Assembly (NCBI GenBank): GCA_017428085.1
Contig: JAFRRP010000080.1
Span: 1 to 64,000 of the forward strand
Length of the DNA: 64,000 bases
Source: Clostridia bacterium
Lineage (GTDB): Bacteria; Bacillota; Clostridia; Oscillospirales; Acutalibacteraceae
Direction of reading: 5' to 3'
The stretch's first letter is position 1. The number at the start of each line of letters is the position of its first letter. The position numbers were made by a program, and so were the translations under genes. The notes below the pieces were generated by a model that saw nothing but the letters and a program-made list of their open reading frames with translations, was not told the DNA's origin and made no database searches. Below are positions 33,883 to 44,011 of this stretch, one piece after another.

Positions 33883-34780
33883 CGGCCACCTCATCATACG
33901 AATAAACGCTCGCGATCTTCCCCCGCTCCGCCGGGGACAGCATCACCACGAAAGAAAAGACGTTTTCTTCAAACAGGCGCAGGAACTGGCCGCGCCGCGC
34001 CAATTGAGGCAGATCCCGCGCATGCATGGAAGCGATAAACGTCACGCCGCTGTTCAGCCCCTCCAGAATACTCTCCGTCTCCCGGCAGGACCCGATCTCG
34101 TCGCAGACGATCACCTCCGGCGACAACAGCCGCAGCGCCGTCAGGATGGCCTCCCGCTTGCTTCTGCCCGAGATCACGTCCGTACAAACGCCGAGATCGA
34201 ACGCTTCTCCGCCGCCTGCCAGCTCCATTCGCTCGTCCACGGCGCAAACCTTCCGGTAAACGCCGCCCAGCCCGCCCGCCAGATACCGGCAGCAATAGCG
34301 CAGCAGCGTGGTCTTGCCGGTGTTCGGTCCCCCAGCCACCAAAACGCCGCCCGGCAGTTCCCGCAGCAGCGCGTCCAGCGCGGGACAGTCAAACGCCGCG
34401 CCGCGCACGGGCAGACGGATATTGACGGAGGCAACGCGGCCCGTTTTCAGACTGCCCGTGCCGCCCGTATAGGCAATGCCGATCCGCGTGCCGTCCGCCC
34501 GGGTGAGGAAGCTCTGCTTCAATTCCTCCTCATGGGCGAAGCCGGAATAACCGATCGCCCGTTCCACCAGTTCCTCCGGCTCGTCCCGTCCCACCGTAAG
34601 GGGCATCCGCGGCACGCCTCCGGACAGGCCGCCGTCCGCGGACAGAAAGCGGATGCCGGCGGACGTGACCAAAAACGCGCATTGGCCGCCGATCAGCCGC
34701 AGCTCATAGATATCGCCGGGGAACGCCTCAAACGCCCGCGCCGCCGCAAACGCGATTCCCGGCGGCAGCACGCCCAGCAC
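33776..34780 (-). CDS. spoIIIAA: Stage III sporulation protein AA (ATPase)
   Basis: 334 residues. RecA-like secretion ATPase: Walker A GGPNTGKTT (about residue 150-158), Walker B VIVCDEIG, downstream LNSGVTFIASMHARD, and an N-terminal domain with IYELRLIGGQ and YSGFAHEEELKQSFLT. Thought to energise the SpoIIIA-SpoIIQ complex. GTG start at 34780 without an obvious RBS; the frame is closed eight codons upstream. The C-terminal 35 residues overlap spoIIIAB. No convincing sigma-E promoter could be picked out between 34781 and 34866. Confidence 0.92.
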   Translation of the reverse strand: MLGVLPPGIAFAAARAFEAFPGDIYELRLIGGQCAFLVTSAGIRFLSADGGLSGGVPRMPLTVGRDEPEELVERAIGYSGFAHEEELKQSFLTRADGTRIGIAYTGGTGSLKTGRVASVNIRLPVRGAAFDCPALDALLRELPGGVLVAGGPNTGKTTLLRYCCRYLAGGLGGVYRKVCAVDERMELAGGGEAFDLGVCTDVISGRSKREAILTALRLLSPEVIVCDEIGSCRETESILEGLNSGVTFIASMHARDLPQLARRGQFLRLFEENVFSFVVMLSPAERGKIASVYSYDEVADEIHRNGRVVLRGGADRVLREYPETAACRSAAKAV

Positions 34781-34866
34781 GTCCGAGATCTGCCTGATAG
34801 CATATCACCGCTTTCCTGTCTTTGGTATATCCTATGCGACACACATTGCCCATATGAAAGAAGAAC

Positions 34867-34892
34867 AAAAAAAAGGCCCCCCGAAGGGGGCC
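34867..34892 (-). terminator. Terminator of the giant MBG-repeat gene
   Basis: Minus strand GGCCCCC-TTC-GGGGGCC followed by eight T (34874-34867). It separates the surface-protein gene from the spoIIIA operon. Confidence 0.9.
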
Positions 34893-34927
34893 GCGCGTGC
34901 GGTTGATATGACGTTACGCGATCCGGA

Positions 34928-37900
34928 TCAGATCCTGCCGAACAGCTGGGTGATGGAAGCGATCACCTTGTAGAACCACTTCAAGATCCGTTCCCAAATA
35001 GACAGGGACTGTTTTTTGACCGAGCTCTCGGTGCCGGTGCGTCCGTCGATGTTATAGGGCGAATTGGGTTTGCAGACTGCCACGCAGGCGATGTACTGGT
35101 CCGCGTCGCGCTCGGTCACGGTGTATTCCGTGGTATCGGACGCCACCAGCGTGCCGTCGCGCACATCATCCGTTCTGTTGTTCAGACGGTACCAGCGGAA
35201 CTCGATATAATCGTAGGCGTCGGCGGGCAGGTTGTTCGTGGCGACGTAGAGCTTTTTGCCCACTTCCGCGGAACCGGACATGATGAGCTCTACGTTCAGA
35301 TCCGCCGTGTAGACCGTCAGCGTGATGTAATCGGAGATCGTGGCGTAGTTTTGCGTATTGGTCGGGGTGAAGACCACCTTGTATACGTTGCTTGTGGTGC
35401 CGACCGCCGCGGGCGTGCTCATGGGATTTTCCATGGAGAATGTGCCCAGCTCCTCGCCGGAATACGTGGAGGTGAACACCGTGGTGTTCAGCTTGGCGCC
35501 GTAATACACCGTGCCGCTGGTGGGCAGGACCACGCCGTCCAGAATCGCTTTGGTGATCTCCACCTTCAGCTCCGGATTGAGGAACGTAAGCGTGTAGTTA
35601 CCGGCTTTCGAGCCGTCCAGCCCGGGCTGCGCATAGGTGACGACCTTGAGGCCCGCGTTGGCGTCCGCGATGGTGCCGACCACCGGCTGGGTACCCGTCA
35701 GGTACACGTTGGAGGCGTCGCCGGGATAGAGGTTGGACAGCTCGGAGAAGGTGATGTTCACGCTGGTGTTGCCCGCTTCATACGGGCGGCTTTGCGCGAT
35801 GGCGGTGACGTAGGCGGGCCTGGGATTGACGTTGATCGTACCGCCCTCATACGTGAACTCATAGTTGGCGCTGGAGAACCCGCCGGAAAGAACGATATCA
35901 TACTGGCCCACGTCGGAGGACTCGGAGGAACCGGGCTGATACGCGCAGGACAGGATCACATAACCGCCCATGTCCCTGATGGTATCCGCGCCGGTAAGGC
36001 CCGTTACCGTGTAGTAATAGGTAGGCGCGTAATCGCCGTATATGATGGAGAAGCTGGCGGCCTTGATTTGCACGGGCGCCTTTTCGACGACCAGCTCCAC
36101 CTCGCGGCTGACGGAGGCGTAGTTGTCGGTATCTTCCGGCGTGTAGACGGCGGTATAGGTATGACGGCCCGCCGTGGGGACCGTATTGGCGTCGGCGGCC
36201 GCCCACGCCCAGCGGCTGTTACCCAGCGAGATGTTGGACAGCGTTCTGCCGGAATTGTAAAAGACGGTACCGGCGTTGGGGATCGGATAAATCGGCGTCG
36301 CCTTTCCGATCTTGACCGTCAGGTCGGCGGCGTTAGTCAGGTGCAGCTCGTAGTTGCCCGCTTTGCTGCCTGCCAGCTCCACGCGGGAAACGTTCACCCT
36401 TTGGGTACCGGCGTGATAATCCTCCACGGTACCGGTGGCCAGCGCCCCGTTCACGTACACGTCGGCGGAGGTATCGGCGGGAGCGATGGTATCAGCATTG
36501 ACGTTGAAATTAAGGTCAACGGCGTAATAATTCTTCTCATACGCTCTTTCAACGGGAATGATGGTGACTTCCAGCGTCCTCTTCGTGATGCTCGCCCTGG
36601 CGTCGTTGCCAAGGGTGAAATTCAGCTCGTAGTTGGCGGCGGCGGAACCGGTCAGCGCCGCGTTGCCGTAGCTTACGGTCTTGTTTTCGCCCACGTCGGC
36701 GCCATCGAAGGTGTATACCGCGCGGGCTGCGTCAAACGACACGTCGTCCGTCGCGCCTGCCACCGTCATGGCGCCGCTCTCGTCGATGTTGGCGGCGGTG
36801 GCGGTGTTGTAGCCGTCATAGATCTTATCGGCTACGGTCACGGTAACGTGATAGGGCGCCTTATCGATCTTCAGCGTACCGATCACAAGGCCGGTGGCGG
36901 GGGAATACGTGGTAACGCCGGGATCATTCACACGGCTGAGATCAGGCGTGGCCACGTCCACGGAGACCGTATAAAGTCCCGCGTTCACCGGGATCTCGGC
37001 GCTGCCGTTGTACTTGACGGTGATGCCGCCGACAACGGTGCTGCCGAGGGTGCCGGTCTTCTGCGTCAGCGTTACGGAATGCTGTCCCGCGTCGTAGGTC
37101 AGCGCGGTGGTGCCGCCGAAGACCTCCAGCCCGTCCAGCTCGAAGTAACCGGCGTAGCCGGTGGCGTTGAGGATCGTCGCCACGCTGGGCAGCACGGGCG
37201 CAATGGCGGTGACGGTATAGCTTCTTTGGCCCTCGTAATAGCCCTGCGCCACAGCCGTAACGGTGATGGCGTTGCCCTTATTGGCTTCGGTCAGCGTCAG
37301 GGTTTCGCCGGTGCCCACGGTGCTGCCGTTCATGACCCAGGTGAAGGTATACGCGCCCACCGTATCGGGGTTCATGCCGCTGACGTCGACCGTCAGGGTC
37401 TCGCCCACCATGGGAAGGCCGGTGACGGACAGCGCGCCGGTGACGGGCATCTTGTTGACGGTAAGGGAGATGGCAAGGCCGGTGACAGTGTTATAGTTGT
37501 TGGTATCGGTGGGGATAAACGCCGCCGTGTAGTTGTTGTAGGGCTCGCTGCTGTACGCGGGCTTGGTGGTGGCGGCGTTGTAGGCGAACGTGCCGGGCAC
37601 GTCGTCGTCGACGACAGCGCCGGTAAAGACGGCGTCCGCAAGGGTCTGGCCGTACACGATGGAGGCGGTGGGATAGGCGCTGATCACGGGCGTGGCCTTG
37701 ACGACGTTGATCTTACCGTTCACAACGGTCACGTTATAGTTCGGGATGGTGGCTGCGCCGACGCTTACGGAAACGTCGTAACCGGAGGCGTTGACGGGCG
37801 AACCCTTTTCATAATTGGTGCTCACCGTGATGCTGCCGGAGGTGACGATCGCATCGATCCCCTCGTTCCTCTTTTTGCCCTCCAACGTGTAGGCGGTAGC

Positions 37901-40900
37901 GAGGTCCGCGGGAACGTCGCTGTTGTAGGGCAGCGTGATGTTATTAGCGCGGATGGTCAGCGACGCTTTGGTAACGGTAAGCGCACCGGGAACGACGCTG
38001 ACGGTGTAGTTGGAAGAGGTAGTAAACGTCGGGGTCGCATTGATCGCATAGGTACCTACCTGATAATTGGTTTGATAATCATAAGCGGTATTATAATTCC
38101 AAGTGGGCTCCGTTCCATTATCGGTGATGGAATTGATCGTATCTTCGCCGACCAGTCTGCTTGCGTTAAACGTTACAGCCGAGTTGGCTTGGGTCGGGAC
38201 AAAGTTTTCACCGTATTCAATGGTGGCGTTCGGCACGGTGAACTCGATGTTTCTGGGCGTTACCACGATCTTGCCGTTCTGCGCCGTAAAGGTGTAGTTG
38301 CCGGCGGCGTCCGCATAGTTCGCCAGCGTGATGATCACCGGGTAACCCTCCGCGCTGACGGCGCTGCCCTCACGATAGGTGGTGGAGGGCGTGATATTAC
38401 CGGTCGTTTCCAGCCCGTCGCTGCTGAAGGTGGGATCCAGTTCGGCAGTATAGGAATAAGCCGTGATGTTGGGGACGGGATCGCCGTATTCCACGGTGCC
38501 GTTGTAGGAGATCTTAACGGGGGTGGGCTTGACGGTGATGCTCACGTCAACGTCCTTGACGTCGTAGTTGCTGTTATCCGTGGGAGTAAATCTCGCCTGG
38601 TATGTGCTCACCGCAACGGTGGGATTGGTGGAGGGCGCCACCCATGACCAGGAGCCATCCACGGAAGTGTCGGTACCGGTCAGCGGGATATCATTCAGCT
38701 TTCTGCCCCGCTGATAGAACATTTCGTTGACCACAGGGGGGTTGACGGTGGGCGTCGCCTTGGTGATCTCCACGGTAAACGTATCGCCGGTATCGTAGAC
38801 CAGTTCCGCGACCTGATAGCAGCTCGCCTTGCCGCCGGTCATGCATTCGGCGGCGGTGGATTTCGTCACGCCGCCCACCTGACGCGTGCCCGCGCCGCAG
38901 TTGGCGATATTGCCGGTACCGGTGGTGAAGCGCACGTCGTCCGCGCTGTAACGGCCGCCCACGACTTCATAGATCACGTTGACCGTGTACAGGTCGGGGA
39001 TATAAGCCCGGGACACGGCAGTGGCCTTCACCGTCAGCCCGCGTTTGGCGACGGTCAGTTTGTTGACCTCATAACCGGATTCCAGATCGGCGTAGGAATA
39101 GGTGTAGTTGTTGAGCACGTCCGGGGCTTCCGCCTGCTTGACGCGCGCGCGGATATCGTAGGTGCCGACGCTGACGTCGTCGGGGGTGTAATAGATGTAG
39201 CTGCCGTTCACAAAGACCATGTAGTCGATGGCGGCGGCAATATCGCCGATGGCGTTGTTGTCGTTTGCCACAAGGCCGCTGACGGCGATGTCATACGGCG
39301 TGGAGAAATCCGTTTCGCCGTAGGTGACCTGCGCCGCCTTGGGGGAAATCACGATCGAGGCTTTATTCACGGTGTACGCCACGGTAAAGGTTGTTTCTTT
39401 GTAGTTTTTCACGGTGACGCCGGCGGCATAAACGGGCGTCCAGGTGATGGAGGTCGTCCCTTCGCCCACGGTCTTATACGACGTACCGTCGTTTGAGTTG
39501 GTAAACGAGAATCTGCCGTTCGGCGATTCATTCTTACCCAACGCGGCATACTCGGTCAGCGAAAGCGCTTCGTTCAGTTTGGTGCCGTAGGTCAGGGTCA
39601 CGTTTTCCGGAAGCGAACCGCGGGTTACGGACGCCTGTTCGATCGTCAGGATAAAGGTAAAGTCCAACGCAAGCCGGTTTTTATGGCGCACGGGATCGCA
39701 GTCGTTGGGGTCGTAAGCGGAAGAATCCGCAATCGACAGCGTGACGGAATAGGTACCGGCATCCGTGGGCAGCTCGCCGTTGCCGCTGACGGCTGTGCCC
39801 GCCGCGGTAGTGCCGGACCAGGCAAACGTGACCGGGATCTTGGAAGCGGCATTAAAATCGATGTTGTATTCCGACGTAAAATCGGTCGAATAAACGGCGT
39901 CTTTGATTTTCAGGTTCAAGGCGGAAGCCTTGATGGGATCGCCGGTATAGGTGACCGTCGCGGAATTGCCCGCGCCGACCGAGGCGACGATTTCCGTGGG
40001 GGCGGCCCTGTAATAATCCATGAAGATGTAGACAGGGCTGGCGGATGCGGGAACGGAACCGCTCGTTCCGTCCACGAAGTTCTTGAAGACGGTGCCCCTA
40101 ATGCTCGCTACATCGTAATCAGAAAACCAGTTGGAGGTGGAAGCATAGGCGATATTGAACTGTTTCCAATAATAATCGTTTTTGGAAGCGCCGCCGGAAT
40201 GATACGAAATGCCGCTGCCTCCGGTTTTGATCAGTTTGTTGCTGCTTAAGCCGTTGAGCTGCAAAACGGTGGAAACGATATTGGTGCTGTCGCCGAGGGG
40301 TTTATAAGAATAACCGACGTAACCATCCGTGCCGACGACACTGGTATCCACCGCGGTTTTGTTATTATCCGTCCAGTAACGGTACACGACGTGCACTCTG
40401 TATTTTCCGTTCTCGGCGCCGTGGATGATGGAGGCGGGGTGCGAACCGTCCGTCGTGGAGCTGGCCCCATCGTAAGTATTTCCGGTTTCGTCATAGAACT
40501 GCCCGGCCACCGCGCCGGTAATGTTGTAATCATACCCTTCGTTGCGGTACGTCTGTTCCGTCGCGACCGTGTGGCCGGAGACAGGCAGCGTGGGCATTTT
40601 GCCGACATTCGCTTCATATACGGACAGCGAAATATTCTTCATGTCGTCGTCTTCCGTTTTAACGCTGGATTCAAACGCATTGATCGTACCGTCGTACATA
40701 TCGGGGATCACAGAGGAATAACAGATACCGCCCATGTAATAGTGGGACGTAGCGTTCTTCATACCGTCGTTGGCGCCGTCCACGTGCGCACTGTAACTGA
40801 ACGTACCGCCCTTGACGGTGATCTTCTGGCTGGAGCAGACGCCGAACGCAACGCCCGTGGTCTTGGCGCTGCCCTCGTCGGAACCGGACTTGCCTTCGAT

Positions 40901-41737
40901 ACCGCTCGTCTGGGCTTCCACACTGATTTTGGAATCGCCGTTGACCGTGACGATACCGCCGTAAACACCGTAGGAAAGGGAGCGGTTGGAACCGGGCCGG
41001 TTCGTATGAAGAAGATGGTTCGCGTTGGCGCATCTGCCGCGCGTATAGCAGGTGATCTCCGCGGCGTTGAGGGTACACGATGCGGCGTTGGTGGTGTTCC
41101 ACACGCCCGTGGCGCCGAGATTGATGTTGGTATTGTTCTCATTGCTACCGCCTGTACCGTATTCCAGACGCACAAAGACGTTGATTTTGACGCCCTTGTT
41201 GACCGTGACCGTGCCTGCATTCTGCACGCCGCCGTAATCGGTGAACGCCTGCTCGTTATGGCCGTCCGTACGGCTCATATCCAGACGGTCATTCGAAAGG
41301 CTGATGGTGGAATTGCCGTTGGTAAGAGCCGGCTGGCTGGGGGAACCGGAATAAATATTCAGCGTGGCGTTCTGATTGTTCGTGAACGCGTAAAACGACC
41401 CCGCCTGATAATAGCTCTCCGATTTGCTCATCGTTTTACCGTTCATATAAAAATTGACGGTGACCCCGCTGGGGATCACGATGGACGCGTCCAGATCAAC
41501 GTCACCGCTGAGCAGCACGTTCACCGTTGTTCCGCTGGAATAGGTAGCCAGCTTTGTGCTGATGGCAGAAGCCGCCGCACCGCTGGGCACCTGATAGCTT
41601 TCTGCTGCCTGCGCCGTGGGCAAAAAGCCGTCCGTCAGGCGCGGGGCCACCGCGATCAGCAGGCATGCCGCGATGAGCAGCACGAACAGCCGCGCCGTCA
41701 CAGCCGCAAATCTCTTTTTTGTTGAATTACTGGTCAC
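34928..41737 (-). CDS. Giant secreted MBG-repeat surface protein
   Basis: 2269 residues from a GTG at 41737, selected because AGGAGG lies seven bases upstream; an upstream Met at 41812 lacks one. Signal peptide about 1-45 (RLFVLLIAACLLIAVA...AQAAES). Residues about 50-430 look like a right-handed beta-helix or adhesin head (ISLSNDRLDMSRTDGHNEQAF, GVYGGIVTVNGDSKISVEA). From about 600 to 2150 the chain is repeated Ig-like MBG/YDG modules with recurring words VTYGE/IEYGE, ANNY/SGNYTLTF, YPVIITLAN and VNKA/ITKA. No LPxTG motif. It ends in a short aromatic amphipathic helix (WERILKWFYKVIASITQLFGRI). Probably a long, flexible adhesive or matrix protein. No dockerin. Confidence 0.85.
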   Translation of the reverse strand: MTSNSTKKRFAAVTARLFVLLIAACLLIAVAPRLTDGFLPTAQAAESYQVPSGAAASAISTKLATYSSGTTVNVLLSGDVDLDASIVIPSGVTVNFYMNGKTMSKSESYYQAGSFYAFTNNQNATLNIYSGSPSQPALTNGNSTISLSNDRLDMSRTDGHNEQAFTDYGGVQNAGTVTVNKGVKINVFVRLEYGTGGSNENNTNINLGATGVWNTTNAASCTLNAAEITCYTRGRCANANHLLHTNRPGSNRSLSYGVYGGIVTVNGDSKISVEAQTSGIEGKSGSDEGSAKTTGVAFGVCSSQKITVKGGTFSYSAHVDGANDGMKNATSHYYMGGICYSSVIPDMYDGTINAFESSVKTEDDDMKNISLSVYEANVGKMPTLPVSGHTVATEQTYRNEGYDYNITGAVAGQFYDETGNTYDGASSTTDGSHPASIIHGAENGKYRVHVVYRYWTDNNKTAVDTSVVGTDGYVGYSYKPLGDSTNIVSTVLQLNGLSSNKLIKTGGSGISYHSGGASKNDYYWKQFNIAYASTSNWFSDYDVASIRGTVFKNFVDGTSGSVPASASPVYIFMDYYRAAPTEIVASVGAGNSATVTYTGDPIKASALNLKIKDAVYSTDFTSEYNIDFNAASKIPVTFAWSGTTAAGTAVSGNGELPTDAGTYSVTLSIADSSAYDPNDCDPVRHKNRLALDFTFILTIEQASVTRGSLPENVTLTYGTKLNEALSLTEYAALGKNESPNGRFSFTNSNDGTSYKTVGEGTTSITWTPVYAAGVTVKNYKETTFTVAYTVNKASIVISPKAAQVTYGETDFSTPYDIAVSGLVANDNNAIGDIAAAIDYMVFVNGSYIYYTPDDVSVGTYDIRARVKQAEAPDVLNNYTYSYADLESGYEVNKLTVAKRGLTVKATAVSRAYIPDLYTVNVIYEVVGGRYSADDVRFTTGTGNIANCGAGTRQVGGVTKSTAAECMTGGKASCYQVAELVYDTGDTFTVEITKATPTVNPPVVNEMFYQRGRKLNDIPLTGTDTSVDGSWSWVAPSTNPTVAVSTYQARFTPTDNSNYDVKDVDVSITVKPTPVKISYNGTVEYGDPVPNITAYSYTAELDPTFSSDGLETTGNITPSTTYREGSAVSAEGYPVIITLANYADAAGNYTFTAQNGKIVVTPRNIEFTVPNATIEYGENFVPTQANSAVTFNASRLVGEDTINSITDNGTEPTWNYNTAYDYQTNYQVGTYAINATPTFTTSSNYTVSVVPGALTVTKASLTIRANNITLPYNSDVPADLATAYTLEGKKRNEGIDAIVTSGSITVSTNYEKGSPVNASGYDVSVSVGAATIPNYNVTVVNGKINVVKATPVISAYPTASIVYGQTLADAVFTGAVVDDDVPGTFAYNAATTKPAYSSEPYNNYTAAFIPTDTNNYNTVTGLAISLTVNKMPVTGALSVTGLPMVGETLTVDVSGMNPDTVGAYTFTWVMNGSTVGTGETLTLTEANKGNAITVTAVAQGYYEGQRSYTVTAIAPVLPSVATILNATGYAGYFELDGLEVFGGTTALTYDAGQHSVTLTQKTGTLGSTVVGGITVKYNGSAEIPVNAGLYTVSVDVATPDLSRVNDPGVTTYSPATGLVIGTLKIDKAPYHVTVTVADKIYDGYNTATAANIDESGAMTVAGATDDVSFDAARAVYTFDGADVGENKTVSYGNAALTGSAAANYELNFTLGNDARASITKRTLEVTIIPVERAYEKNYYAVDLNFNVNADTIAPADTSADVYVNGALATGTVEDYHAGTQRVNVSRVELAGSKAGNYELHLTNAADLTVKIGKATPIYPIPNAGTVFYNSGRTLSNISLGNSRWAWAAADANTVPTAGRHTYTAVYTPEDTDNYASVSREVELVVEKAPVQIKAASFSIIYGDYAPTYYYTVTGLTGADTIRDMGGYVILSCAYQPGSSESSDVGQYDIVLSGGFSSANYEFTYEGGTINVNPRPAYVTAIAQSRPYEAGNTSVNITFSELSNLYPGDASNVYLTGTQPVVGTIADANAGLKVVTYAQPGLDGSKAGNYTLTFLNPELKVEITKAILDGVVLPTSGTVYYGAKLNTTVFTSTYSGEELGTFSMENPMSTPAAVGTTSNVYKVVFTPTNTQNYATISDYITLTVYTADLNVELIMSGSAEVGKKLYVATNNLPADAYDYIEFRWYRLNNRTDDVRDGTLVASDTTEYTVTERDADQYIACVAVCKPNSPYNIDGRTGTESSVKKQSLSIWERILKWFYKVIASITQLFGRI

Positions 41738-41824
41738 AATAATTCCTCCTTTGGTATTATTGAGTATCACATAATCCGGGAACGTTCTGATTGGCCAAAA
41801 TCTTTCCCACAATTATTCATAATT

Positions 41825-41853
41825 ATTATAATATTAACAGTTTTATATGTCAA
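41825..41853 (-). promoter_or_regulatory. Perfect-consensus sigma-A promoter for the MBG-repeat protein
   Basis: Minus strand TTGACA (41853-41848), 17-base spacer, TATAAT (41830-41825), 88 bases before the GTG start. The surrounding 41760-41940 is strikingly AT-rich. The rest of the 387-bp gap to 42125 contains no gene. Confidence 0.9.
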
Positions 41854-42124
41854 TAATAAACACAAAAAATAGTGGTTTGCGCAATAATTTTTCAAAAATA
41901 ACACAAAATAGCCACAATTTCTTTGTGCAAAAAAGAAAGCGCGGCCATAAAAAAATCCTACCCCATTGGGTAGCGCGGCTGAGGCAGCGTGTTACGCGCC
42001 GCTACCCGTATGTGAAGATTCACAACACGCAACACACAAAACGCAACACAAAAACGGCTGCGGCGCAAAATGCCGACCTTTGCATATCATATACCGAACC
42101 ATTGTTTCGTTCGGAGTGATCCAG

Positions 42125-42880
42125 ATGGAAGGAACTATCGCGGCGGTGATCCTGCTGCCGTTTTTCGGTACGGCGCTGGGCGCATGCGCGGCGCTGGGCG
42201 TAAAAGAAAAACTGCCGCAAGCGCTGAACAGGGCTTGCAGCGGCTTTGCGGCGGGGGTGATGACGGCGGCTTCCGTCTGGAGTCTGCTGATCCCGGCGCT
42301 GGAACAGACGAAGCCGCACGGGCCGTTCTCCGTTTTTGCCGTGATCGGCGGCTACTTCGCCGGCGTGATCGGAATGACTGCAACGGAAAAAACGGCTGCG
42401 CGGCTGTTGCGGAAAAGACGAGGCGGAACGCTTTCCGGCACGGCGATGATGATTCTGGCCGTCACGCTGCACAACGTGCCGGAGGGGCTGGCGGTGGGCG
42501 TCGCCTGCGCCGGACTGGCGAATCACACCGACACGGTCGCCGGTGTGACGGCGCTTTCGCTTGGCATCGCCCTGCAAAACGTCCCGGAGGGCGCCGTCAT
42601 TTCCCTGCCGCTGCGGGCCGGAGGAAAAAGCAGAGCGCGATCCTGCGGGTACGGCGTGCTCTCCGGGACGGTAGAGCCGGCTTCCGCCGTGATCGCGCTG
42701 CTGGCGGCCGCGCCCATCGGAAGGATGATGCCGTTTTTGCTGAGCTGCGCCGCCGGGGCGATGCTGCACGTGACGGTGCAGGAGCTGATCCCGGAGGCGG
42801 TGACGCCCGCCTCCCGCCGGGGCGCCATCTCCTTCGCGGCGGGCTTCGCCCTGATGATGGCGATGGACGTACTGTTGTAA
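42125..42880 (+). CDS. ZIP-family metal transporter
   Basis: 251 residues with about eight membrane helices. Characteristic helix IV motif HNVPEGLAVGVACAG and helix V motif ALQNVPEGAVISLPLR provide the metal-binding His/Glu/Asn residues; the loop before them is basic (KTAARLLRKRRGG) rather than His-rich. Imports Zn2+ or another divalent cation. ATG 42125 with GGAG eight bases upstream; the frame is open for 53 codons farther without an RBS. No Fur/Zur box was identified with confidence. Confidence 0.9.
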   Translation: MEGTIAAVILLPFFGTALGACAALGVKEKLPQALNRACSGFAAGVMTAASVWSLLIPALEQTKPHGPFSVFAVIGGYFAGVIGMTATEKTAARLLRKRRGGTLSGTAMMILAVTLHNVPEGLAVGVACAGLANHTDTVAGVTALSLGIALQNVPEGAVISLPLRAGGKSRARSCGYGVLSGTVEPASAVIALLAAAPIGRMMPFLLSCAAGAMLHVTVQELIPEAVTPASRRGAISFAAGFALMMAMDVLL

Positions 42881-42944
42881 AAAAGATCCCCGCGCCGCGC
42901 GGAGCAAAGCAAGTTTTGAGATTTGAGTGTTGAGACTGATGAAA

Positions 42945-42980
42945 AAAACCTGCGCGGTCCGGCCGGATCGCGCAGGTTTT
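42945..42980. terminator. Bidirectional terminator between the ZIP and GH16 genes
   Basis: AAAACCTGCGCG (42945-42956) pairs with CGCGCAGGTTTT (42969-42980). A-run before and T-run after serve both convergent genes. Confidence 0.9.
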
Positions 42981-43006
42981 AAACAAAATGCAGTTTTTTA
43001 CAGGAT

Positions 43007-43945
43007 CTATTTGTATTGGTACGCCCTGACGTAGTCGACGATCAGGCTGGCGGGCAGATCTGTGCTGCGCCGGATATTCTCATCCACGCCCACGGATATG
43101 ATCAGGTACAGCGGCACCTGACACACCCCGGCAAAATCGGTGTGCGCGGTCTCCACGCCGTTCACGTAGAAGGTATACCCTTCCTCATTCCACGCCACGC
43201 CGTAGGTATTGAATTTGTTGTAGGGATCGTCCGCATAGAACGCGCCCTGCCACTCTTTGCGGTGGGCGTCCTCATAGCCGTCCACATGGATGGTATGGTA
43301 CACCGAGCCGTAATCCCGGTCGCCGGGGCTGTTATCGGTATCGGTCTCGAACACGTCGACCTCCGCGCCGGTCACGCCGCCGTCGGCGTCGTCCGCCCAC
43401 ATGCCGTCGGTCAACAGCCAGAAGGCGGGATTGATGCCGGGGCCTTTGGGCAGGATGCAGCGGATCTCAAAATAGCCGTACAACTGCTCGTAGCCCGTGT
43501 GGTGGCCGTTGTAGTTTTTGTTGGGGTTGGTCTCCATACCGTAGGAATAGTAATTCGGACCGGCGGGGCCGTTCTCCCTGTATTCCACCGTGATCTTCAG
43601 GCAGCCGTCTTCCGTAAAGCTGACCTGATCGCGGTTCCAGTAAGCGGTATCGCGCTTTTGCGTGTCGTTGTCGCCGTAGACGTAATGGCCCTGCCAGACA
43701 GTCTCGTCAAAGCCGTGGTCAAACTCGTCGGCAAACACCAGCTCGAACTGCGACATATCGATGCTGTCTTTATAAGGCGTAACGGGATGATTGCCCGCGA
43801 ACGCGCCGAACAGCTGCGCCAGTACGGTGACCAGCGCGCCGGCTTTTTTCATGTCCATGGCCGCCACCGCCGTAAAGATCGCCTTCATGACGATCCCGAT
43901 GCCCGCCAGCGACGCGGCCTGCGATTTAGAAAAAACAGAACCCAT
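43007..43945 (-). CDS. GH16-family beta-glucanase-like enzyme
   Basis: 312 residues from ATG 43945 (GGAGGG upstream). The catalytic signature ExDxxE reads EVDVFE (Glu195, Asp197, Glu200). Other family marks are FADEFDHGFDETVWQ, YGYFEIRCILPKGPGINPAFWLL and TYGVAWNEEGYTFYVNG. Laminarin/lichenan-type or related beta-glycan endo-hydrolase. Instead of a normal signal peptide the first 50 residues are an Ala/Gly-rich hydrophobic stretch (LAGIGIVMKAIFTAVAAM, ALVTVLAQLFGAFAG), so export mode is unclear. Downstream of a small CxxC-module protein gene, with a terminator between them. Confidence 0.88.
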   Translation of the reverse strand: MGSVFSKSQAASLAGIGIVMKAIFTAVAAMDMKKAGALVTVLAQLFGAFAGNHPVTPYKDSIDMSQFELVFADEFDHGFDETVWQGHYVYGDNDTQKRDTAYWNRDQVSFTEDGCLKITVEYRENGPAGPNYYSYGMETNPNKNYNGHHTGYEQLYGYFEIRCILPKGPGINPAFWLLTDGMWADDADGGVTGAEVDVFETDTDNSPGDRDYGSVYHTIHVDGYEDAHRKEWQGAFYADDPYNKFNTYGVAWNEEGYTFYVNGVETAHTDFAGVCQVPLYLIISVGVDENIRRSTDLPASLIVDYVRAYQYK

Positions 43946-43960
43946 AAAAGAACCCTCCTG

Positions 43961-43997
43961 AAAAAAAAGACGGAGCGATAACACGTACGCCCCGTCT
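43961..43997 (-). terminator. Intrinsic terminator abutting the GH16 RBS
   Basis: Minus strand GACGGGGCG (43997-43989) pairs with CGCTCCGTC (with one G-T), then eight T (43968-43961), immediately followed by the AGGAGGG ribosome binding site of the GH16 gene. Confidence 0.75.
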
Positions 43998-44011
43998 GCC
44001 GTATGGATCGT

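Noticed and set aside
35351..38647. 1098-codon open frame on the plus strand
   Set aside because: It runs antisense through the MBG-repeat gene. Its composition (Gly/Arg/Val/His-rich repeats) mirrors the repeats of the real gene, and it has no RBS or domain.
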